Shown piece after piece: positions 56,621 to 64,000 of a stretch of DNA of 64,000 nucleotides. A program made the position numbers and the translations under genes. Location: contig CM055096.1 in assembly GCA_029204225.1 (NCBI GenBank), positions 30,700,557 to 30,764,556 of the forward strand, written 5' to 3'. The notes beneath the pieces are model-generated. The model saw only the letters and a program-made list of their open reading frames with translations, had not been told where the DNA came from and made no database searches. This DNA is from Diphasiastrum complanatum (taxonomy: Eukaryota > Streptophyta > Lycopodiopsida > Lycopodiales > Lycopodiaceae). Each line of letters opens with the position of its first letter. The first letter of the stretch is position 1.

Positions 56621-57235
56621 TCACAAACTCCTTTCACGAAGGATTCCTTTTGAGTGATGAAGAAACAAAATGTTTCTATTGCCAAAGCCTTATTGGCTTT
56701 CCACCCTGATTTTGACAGAAAAGACACACGAAACAAAAATGTTGTGAACAATTTTGCGACACACGACACGAAATTGTTTCATGACACAAAATCATTCGTG
56801 CTCCACAAAGGACCAAGAAGATCAGCCAAGTACCATGGGGTACACGTATTTGATCAGATATCATGACATCAACAGAAGTACTCTAGAACGTGGCTAATCT
56901 GCCACTCTTGTAATCCTTGATTAGTTGTAGATGTTTAACCTTTATGATCTGGAAGTTACACGGCGCGACACAGAAAAGTTCGTGAACTAAATACTTTCTG
57001 CTTGATGCATAATATTGTAAGATGAAAATATACAGAACAAATGTCTGCCTTGTGGAAAAAGTACAAAATGGACCAAGAGTGGATCCTAATCTGATCCTCA
57101 AGAGAGATTCGATGTTAGATTTACTTGATCTATCAATCTACATAAGATTAAGATCAATCTAGATCAATTCTAGACATAAAATCTTAACAAGAACAATCAT
57201 TTAATGAAAGTAAATGTACTTGCTGGGTTCAGATG
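56621..57235. other. no recognised gene
   Basis: Includes a plus frame of 70 codons with no family resemblance and AT-rich DNA. A cluster of atcaatctagatcaattc-like words is near 57150. Probably copia N remains or target DNA of copia H. Confidence 0.5.
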
Positions 57236-57846
57236 TGTGAAACCTTGTCAGAGTACGGACTTCAATCTGAAAATAAAGTACACTATGATAGAACCTTAAA
57301 ACAATCAAAACAAATGTAGACAAATAGAGAGAATTACACAAAATTGCTTCCAAAATCAAGATTGATGTTTTATATTGATTGTGGCCAAATATGCCTTTAT
57401 ATATACACTTCTTGGAGCTCGAGGTACTAATCATGCATCAGATCTCACATGTGTGAGGATGCCTTGTTATCATCATGCAATTTTGACACTTGGATCAAAC
57501 TTTATATTTTGGGCATTTTTGGTCCAATTTCCTACTATATGGAAATCTTCATAGAAATCTTCTAGAAGCAAAAACTCGCCTACAGCTTTTTCCACACGTG
57601 TGAGCTGTCCTCTACACATGGGATATGACACCTATCAAAAGTATTTGGCTCATGAAATCAATAGATTGATGCCATGTGTCCTTTTTAGCCACTAGGACTT
57701 GAATTAAATAAATATGTACAACATATATGATTATGGTACATGACAAGTACACTAGTTTCACACGTGGGAACAGGCTCCACACACATGTGTTTATCCTATA
57801 TACAAGATTTTTGGCCTCTACCAAGCTTATTTTTGCATTTTTCACA
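57236..57846 (-). repeat. copia H 3' LTR
   Basis: 611 bp with inverted ends tgtgaaa and ttttcaca, next to a purine tract (minus AGGAG preceded by T-run complement). Part is repeated at 60280-60577. It contains several CACGTG-like boxes (57595 cacacgtgtgag, 57758 cacacgtgg). Confidence 0.9.
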
Positions 57847-57858
57847 CTCCTAAAAAAT

Positions 57859-60270
57859 CTAGCTTGGTAAATCTAGCATAGATCTATCTATAACTCCAAG
57901 AGCCAATCTTAATTTTACAAATGGATCTTTAGGCAATGCCTTGGTGAGTATATCAGCAGTGCAATCTGATGATGAAACATGAATAAGCTTGATCTCCTTT
58001 GCTTGCACTTTCTCCCTCACGAAATGATGTGAAATCTCAATGTGCTTTGTTCGAGCATGGAAGACTGGATTGTTTGCAAGTTGTTGAGCTGCTTGATTGT
58101 CACAATATATGCATGGAATGTCTTCCTCCTTGATCACATGTAGTTCCTCCAAAAGCCTTTTAAGCCGAAGAACCTCCTTTGCTGTTGTTGTCATAGCTTT
58201 ATACTCGGATTCTATTGATGAAAGAGAGATGGTATCTTGCTTTTTGGAAAGCCAAGATATAGCTCCTCCACATAAGAATGTGGATCTTCTATCCATCTTG
58301 TCACCTGCAAAACTTGAGTCCGAATATGCTTTTAAGCAAATATTAGTCCTTTAATAAACTATGCCAAAGTCTTTTGTAGCCGAGATGTAACTTAACATCC
58401 TTTTTGCTCCTTTCCAATGACATACTAATGGACTTTGCATGTATTGACTCAATTTGCCAACACAAAAACTAAGATCTAGTCTAGTGAAGGTTAAGTATAT
58501 CAAGGAACCAATAAGCATTCTATAGGTAGTGATGTCCTCAAAGGATGCTTCATCACTTTCCTTAGAAACTTTTACACTTAGTTCCATGGGAGTTTCAACT
58601 CCTTTACAATCAATCATGCCAAATTTTGCTAAGATTGATCTAGCATACTTAGATTGACATATGAAAGTAAAATCATTACTTCTAGTGACTTCTATTCCAA
58701 GTATAACTTTAAGAAGTCCTAGATCTACCATCCTAAATTCACTAGACAAGGAAACTTTTACATCTTTAGATCATTTCCTGTGAGTATAATGTCATCAACA
58801 TATAAAACTAAGATAATGATCTTCCCAACACTACATTTGTAGTACAATGATGGTTCAGAATAGCTTACAACAAATCTAATGGAAATAGGATATGAATGCT
58901 ACCTAGAGTACCATGCTCTTGGTGCTTGCTTGAGTCCATAAAGGCTCTTCTTCAAGAAACACACCTTGTCTTCTTCTCCATCTTTGATGAAGCCCTCGGG
59001 TTGGCACATGTAGATTTCCTCTTCCGAGAATCCATTCGAGAAAGCATTTGTCACATCAAGCTGGAAGAGCTCCCATTTGAAAGAAGTTGCAAGACATATG
59101 ATTAATCTAATGGTCACAATCTTTGCAACAAGTGCAAAGGTTTCATCATAATCTATGCCTTTGACTTGCAAAAAACATTTTGCTGCAAGTCTAGCTTTAT
59201 ACTTATGAATGGAACCATCTCGATTATATTTCAATCTATATATCCATCTACAAGTAAGAGGCTTCTTTCCATAAGGTAGATCAACAAGCTTCCAAGTTTG
59301 ATTTTTGATTAGTGCATCAAACTCTACTTGCATAGCTTTCCTCCAATATTGAGACTTATTTGCTTCCTCAAAATTGGTTGGTTCTTCAAGCATAGTAGTC
59401 AAGAAATTATAAGAGTTGAGTAGTTGAGAATATTCCCTTTGCTCCCCTTTGTCACTATAAGTGAGCCTTGATGGCTCAATCCTTGTCCTTGTTGATCTTC
59501 TTGGCACCCTTTGACTTTGAGTAAGTTCCACTTGGTCTTCATCTTCATGAAGCTCCTCCTCGGCCATAACATGATCCTTGACAAGTTGAGTGTTGTTGGA
59601 AGTCACCTTTCCTTTGGCTTGGAGAGATTCATCAAAAAGTACATCTCTACTTACAACAACTCTTTTGCTAATAGGATCAAATATCCTATAAGCTTTCTTA
59701 CTTTCACTATAACCAACAAAGATGCCTTTGAAAGAAGTGGCATCTTCCTTTTTCCTTGTTTCTAAAGAAATATGTACATAACAAGTACATCCAACAACTT
59801 TCAAATCACTAAGATTTGGCTTTTTGCCAAATAATACTTCATAAGGTGTAAGTCCTTTAATGGCACTATTATTCATTCTATTACATAGAAAGTTTGCACA
59901 TAAAATAGCTTCTCCCCAAAATGAAATAGGAAGGGATGCATCTAATCTCATAGCTTTAGCACACTCACATTGTCCTATTCTTTCTCTCAGCTACTCCATT
60001 TTGTTGTGGAGTATATGTGCAAGTAAACTCTCTTCTAATGCCCTTAGTTTCACAAAACTCTTTCATCCTATTGGAGATGTACTCCCCTCCATTATCACTT
60101 CTTAATACTTTCAAGCTAGTATTAAGTTGCTTTTCCACAAGAGTTTTGAACTTTACAAAGGACTCAAAAACTTCACTTTTCTTAGACAAGAGATAAACCC
60201 AAGAGTATCTTGATCTATCATCAATAAAAGTGACATACATAAGAGCTCCACCATTTGATTCATGTGCTGG
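57859..60270 (-). pseudogene. Ty1/copia element H: integrase, RT and RNase H
   Basis: Minus strand. Integrase: ESNGGALMYVTFIDDRSRYSWVYLLSKK, LRSDNGGEYISN, CTYTPQQNGVAERKNR (60276-59965). Then MRLDASLPISFWGEAILCAN, KKEDATSFKGIFVGYSESKKAY, SRDVLFDES, linker RRSTRTRIEPSRLTY, and RT ARLAAKCFLQ, DYDETFALVAKIVTIRLI, QLDVTNAFSNG, SLYGLKQAPRAWY (59951-58899). YVDDIILTGND is intact at about 58790 in a shifted frame. RT end is SSEFRMVDLGLLKVILGIEV (58749-58351). RNase H is MDRRSTF, ISWLSKKQDTISLSSIESEY, CDNQAAQQLANNPV, RTKHIEISHHFVREKV, TADILTKALPKDPF with a natural stop at 57859. The family is close to copia B. Gag, protease and the HHCC domain are missing because an LTR fragment replaces them at 60280. 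Confidence 0.92.
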
Positions 60271-60279
60271 TTTCACATG

Positions 60280-60577
60280 TGTGAAACCCTGTCAGAGTAC
60301 GGACTCCAACTTGAAAATAAAGTACACTATGATAGAACCTCAAAACAATCAAAACAAATGTAGACAAATAGAGAGAATTACACAAAATTGCTCCCAAAAT
60401 CAAGATTGATGTTTAATATTGATTGTGGCCAAATATGCCTCTATATATACACTTCTTGGAGCTCGAGGTACTGATCATGCATCAGATCTCACACGTGTGA
60501 GGATGCCTTGTCATCATCATGCAATTTTGACACTTGGATCAAACTTTTTATTTTAGGCATTTTTGGTCCAATTTCCC
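60280..60577 (-). repeat. copia H LTR fragment joined to integrase
   Basis: Matches 57236-57530 (tgtgaaaccctgtcagagtacgg to ggtccaatttcc). Its terminal end abuts integrase rather than a primer site. The junction reads ggtttcaca tg tgtgaaacc, an inverted repeat of the LTR end. Its other side is cut and followed by copia F gag. Confidence 0.9.
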
Positions 60578-61950
60578 AGGGAGCTTGCTTGTGTTGGTGT
60601 CACAATCAATCAGGATGAGCTAGTACAAGTCATTCTAAATGGCTTAAAAGATGACTATGATAATCTTGTTCAATCCTTTGCCATTATGGAGGAGTTTCCC
60701 AATTTGGAAACTCTTCAAGGAATTCTCATCTCTAAAGAAGCTAGGCAAAGTTACAAACTATCTAGGATGAACAAACTCGAGCATATTGGAAGTGACAAAG
60801 CCCTCTTTGTCAAGGACAAGCATAAAGGAAGGAGCAAGAACCAGTTTTCTCAAGCTTTTAACAAAGACAAAGCCAAGGATCAAGACAAAGGTGGTGAAGC
60901 GGATGACTCATCTCATCCTTCTACTTCAAAGACCAAGAAGGAAAAAGTCAAGTGTTTCTTTTGTGGCAAGAAGGGGCACTATGCCTCTAATTGTTTCAAA
61001 AATATAAAAATCAACTCAAAAAAGCAAATCTCTCTAATGAGAAAGAAGAAGATTCTATTTTAAGTGATGGAGAAGGATCACTCATGGTGTCAAGCTTTTC
61101 TTCATCACCCTTCAAGAAAGATGGATCTTGGTACATAGATAGTGGAGCCTCTTCACATATGTGTTGTTCAAAGGAGTCTTTTGACTCTATTGTACCTTAT
61201 AAAGGACTTAAAATATCTATCTATACTGCAAATGATCATGAGTGCTCTATTGAAGGAATTGGCAACATTCCATTGAAACTTGCTTCTTCTAAAGTTCTTT
61301 CACTTTCCAATGTTCTTTTTGTTTCTAAGCTTACAAAGAACTTGATTAGTGTTGGAAAGTTGCTTGATATTGGTTGTGATGTAAAATTCAATTCCAATAC
61401 TTGCTTTATCAAGAAAAATGATGAGATCCTAGCTAATGGATCTAGATATGGTGGAATCTTCAAATTAAATTCTTATGAGAATGCAAACTTTTGTGAAGTT
61501 GCTCTTTTGTCTAAGGAGGAGTTATGGCATAGAAGGTTGGGGCATCCTAACTTCAAGTCTATGTTTTCTATGATCAAGAATGCTAAGGCTATAGATCACT
61601 TTCCAAGGATATCAAGCCTTGTGAGGCTTGTGCTATTGCAAAATCACACAGAAAGCCATATCAAAAGTCTTTTATCAAGACTACTCATCCTTTGGAACTA
61701 ATCCACTCGGATGTTCATTTTTCTTCCTCTAAAAGTATTGGTGGTGCAACTTGTTTTGTGACCTTCATTGATGATTTTACAAGATATACTTGGTTGTATC
61801 TACTTTCTTCAAAAGCTATGGTATTTGATCACTTCCTAGTCTTCAAAGCTTATATTGAGAAACAGTTTTCATGCAAAGTTAAAGCTTTAAGATGTGATGG
61901 AGGAGGCAAATACATCTCCAACAAGTTCTATGAATATTGTGAGGGTGAAG
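60578..61950 (+). pseudogene. Ty1/copia element F: gag C-terminus to integrase
   Basis: Starts inside gag (RELACVGVTINQDELVQVIL, LKDDYDNLVQSFAIMEEF), then a Lys-rich region and complete knuckle CFFCGKKGHYASNC. A frameshift is near 61010. Protease is WYIDSGASSHMC, followed by LSLSNVLFVSKLTKNLISVG. GAG-pre-integrase is ELWHRRLGHPNFKSM, then a deletion/frameshift near 61600. The integrase has HSDVHFSSSKS, FIDDFTRYTWLYLLSSKA and LRCDGGGKYISN (second Asp retained). At 61950, after YEYCEGE, LTR E2 begins. Gag N-terminus, catalytic Glu, RT and RNase H are missing. Sister of the fragment at 1110-1733. Confidence 0.9.
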
Positions 61951-63187
61951 TGTTGGGGGAGAGAGAGAACGAATAAATGACGAAGAAGACGCGAACGAGA
62001 AACAAACTAGAACAAGAAACGAACGAGTAACGAACTCGAACAGAAAATGGTTGTGCGCAGTGGAATGAGTTAAATGACTCTCTCCCTAAGTATGACTATG
62101 CCTATCAGAATGAATTAGAACAAATAGTAATTGAAATCACGGTCATTCTAGATTACGTAGCCAAACCTTTTTAAATGGATGAAGCGCTAGAAGAATAATT
62201 TGTCGTGAATTGCAAAACAAATTATTTGTCGTGAATGATTCGCGAAGAGCTAGACAGTGCTCAACTGATAATTAGTCGTGAATTATTCTTGAAAGATAAG
62301 AATAAAAATTAATTGTTTATTATCAGAAAGAGCAACTAGAACAATCAGACAGAACGAAAAATAAGCATAGCAATATTGACAGATCTTAAACGCAGAATAA
62401 ATGAACTGTGTCAGATTAAGTATAGCAGGTATACAGGTCAATAATGCGATAGAGCACAAGACAGTAGCGAATGAAACCGCGTGCCCTACGAAGCTTATTT
62501 CTGTCTATGATGAGGAATGTGACCTCCTTTTCTTGTTCTAGACTTATCTTGCTCTTTTAGCATTACACTGCTTCATCATCATTATCAAATACACAGATGG
62601 TATCTACTATATACAAAATATTACAGGTGTGCAGATATGAAAGTATAGAGTGGATGTGTTGTCTGTAGGAGATCGTGGGTGGTTGCAGTCGTTGTTCAAT
62701 CTGTTAGCGCAGCTACAAAGGATGAGCATGGAAAAGGGTGTGACGTCAGGTGAACGTTCGTGATGATGTAAGAGTGCGTCACTCTTACGAATGGTCTTAG
62801 GATAAGATCTACAAGGTGCCTTAGCTTTTAGGACACTTTGTCATTCTGTGAGGTAGTGTCCCCCTTTCGCCTGTCACCATGACTAGTGTAAGAGCACAGT
62901 GTCGCGATTCATTCGCCTTTTATTCGTCTGTGCGAATTTGCGTGTAAAAATGCAGACTTCATGACAACGTTAGAAAATATACAACATAAATGGAGGCAAA
63001 TTAAAATTGGGATTTAGGAGAGTGGAAGGAGTAAATCCAATACCCCCCCTTAATCTGGATCCATGAATGCCTTGATCTTCAGAATGAGCAATGCACAAAA
63101 TCTGTTGTGTGCATTAACACTAAGTGCTTTCATGAAAATATCTACAACCATGTCCTACGTTTTGCAGTACGTTAAGCTCACCCCTCT
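61951..63187 (-). mobile_element. copia E2: 3' LTR plus end of RNase H, inserted in F
   Basis: The LTR 61951-63042 is the reverse complement of LTR E (49879-50900), with outer end TGTTGG at 61951 intact. Its inner end (TATTGG on the minus strand) adjoins a polypurine tract GGGGGG at 63043-63049. Beyond it the minus strand reads DMVVDIFMKALS, the copia RNase H tail, and then a stop. The rest of the element is missing at 63187, where copia G starts. Confidence 0.9.
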
Positions 63188-64000
63188 GTTGATCAAGTAT
63201 CAAGACAAAGCAACCATTTGAACTTGTACACTCAGATGTTCATTTCTCATCAACTAAGAGCACATGAGGAGCCAACTACTTTGTCTCTTTTGTAGATGAT
63301 TATACAAGACATTCTTGGATCTATATGTTGTCTTCAAAAGCCATGGTTTATGATGTTTTTCTTACTTTTAAAGCTTATGTAGAGAAGCAGTTTCCTTTCA
63401 AGATAAAAGCTTTAAGAAGTGATAGTGGAGGGGAATACACTTCCAATAAGTTTAAAGACTTTTGTGAGAGAGAGTATTCAAAGAAAGTTCTCTTGTTCAT
63501 ATACTCCTCAGCAAAATGGAGTTGATGAGAGAAAAAATAGAACTTTGTGTGAATGTGCAAAAGCCATTAGGCTGGAAGCTTCTCTGCCTAAAGAATTTTG
63601 GGGAGAGGCAGTTGCATGTGCAAACTATCTTTGTTATAGGCTTCCAAATCTTGCAATAGGAGGAAAGACACCATTTGAGATGTTGTATAAGAAAAAACCT
63701 AAGGTAGATTATCTTAGGATTTTTGCCTGTGTATGCTTTGTGCATGTACCTCTAGAAACTAGGAAGAAGGAAGATCCTAGTGTAGTAAAAGGAATTTTTG
63801 TAGGTTACGCATCTACTAAAAAAGCATACAAGATTTATTTGCTCTCTACTGACAAAAATGTTGCTAGTAGAGATGTGGTCTTCCATGAAGATCAGAAATT
63901 TAACTTGGATGATGTTCAGATCAAAGAGACTCATGCAAGATCAATCATCAACCTTGATGTTGTTCAAGAAGAGGTGAGGCCGAGGCTTGAGGAGGAGCAT
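63188..64000 (+). pseudogene. Ty1/copia element G: integrase, continues beyond window
   Basis: The plus strand reads SSIKTKQPFELVHSDVHFSSTKS (a stop follows), FVDDYTRHSWIYMLSSKAMVYDVF, LRSDSGGEYTSNKF, then a frameshift near 63475, SYTPQQNGVDERKNR, RLEASLPKEFWGEAVACAN, FEMLYKKKPKVDYLRIF, KKEDPSVVKGIFVGYASTKKAY and VFHEDQKFNLDD. The integrase triad is present, split over two frames. The family is the same as copia A. The sequence is still open at the window end, heading for RT. The 5' portion is cut at 63187. Confidence 0.92.

Overview
The window looks like nuclear DNA of a land plant, from a gene-poor, retrotransposon-saturated region. Nearly every recognisable coding trace belongs to LTR retrotransposons. 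The Ty1/copia elements carry primer-binding sites of the initiator-Met-tRNA type (tggtatcagagc). One large Ty3/gypsy element has a site of the Asp-tRNA type. I found no bacterial-style operon, rRNA, tRNA or CRISPR array, and no intact host gene. A very TE-rich plant (fern, lycophyte or gymnosperm) would fit, but nothing in the sequence fixes the species.

Layout. 0-4 kb: a (GA)n microsatellite beside a minus-strand copia integrase fragment, a plus-strand copia integrase/RT relic, the 3' end and LTR start of a gypsy element, and an 81-bp tandem duplication. 4.1-10.2 kb: near-complete but frameshifted copia A (minus), two LTRs, flanked by an unusual 57/58-bp direct repeat that lies in an unidentified decayed coding region. 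11.0-15 kb: gypsy RT scraps, an eight-unit ~125-bp tandem array with hairpins, and a gypsy pol relic. 15.1-29.6 kb: a three-level nest. A copia RT (C) is split by a large gypsy element (15332-29458, ~1-kb LTRs, 5-bp target duplication). That element is itself invaded by copia B (to 24049), the best-preserved pol of the window. The gypsy element appears to carry two successive aspartic-protease domains and an extra decayed ORF between integrase and the 3' LTR. 33.2-38.2 kb: a non-autonomous, non-coding large LTR element (LARD1) with ~1.24-kb LTRs and a perfect target duplication. 38.6-44.5 kb: copia L (minus, most of RT deleted) and copia D (plus). 44.5-48.0 kb: a second, truncated LARD holding a solo LTR of its own family. 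48.2-64 kb: a mosaic of truncated copia elements (K, E, J, I, N, H, F, E2, G), many joined end to end at internal points of pol.

Working relations. The only functional logic visible is that of retrotransposons: LTR promoters, gag with zinc knuckles, protease, integrase, RT and RNase H in copia or gypsy order. Non-autonomous LARDs would depend on enzymes supplied by autonomous copia relatives. No element in the window is fully intact, because each has at least one stop, frameshift, truncation or deletion. The order of events can be read from the nesting: C before gypsy before B; D before LARD2 before the solo LTR; K before E; F before E2.
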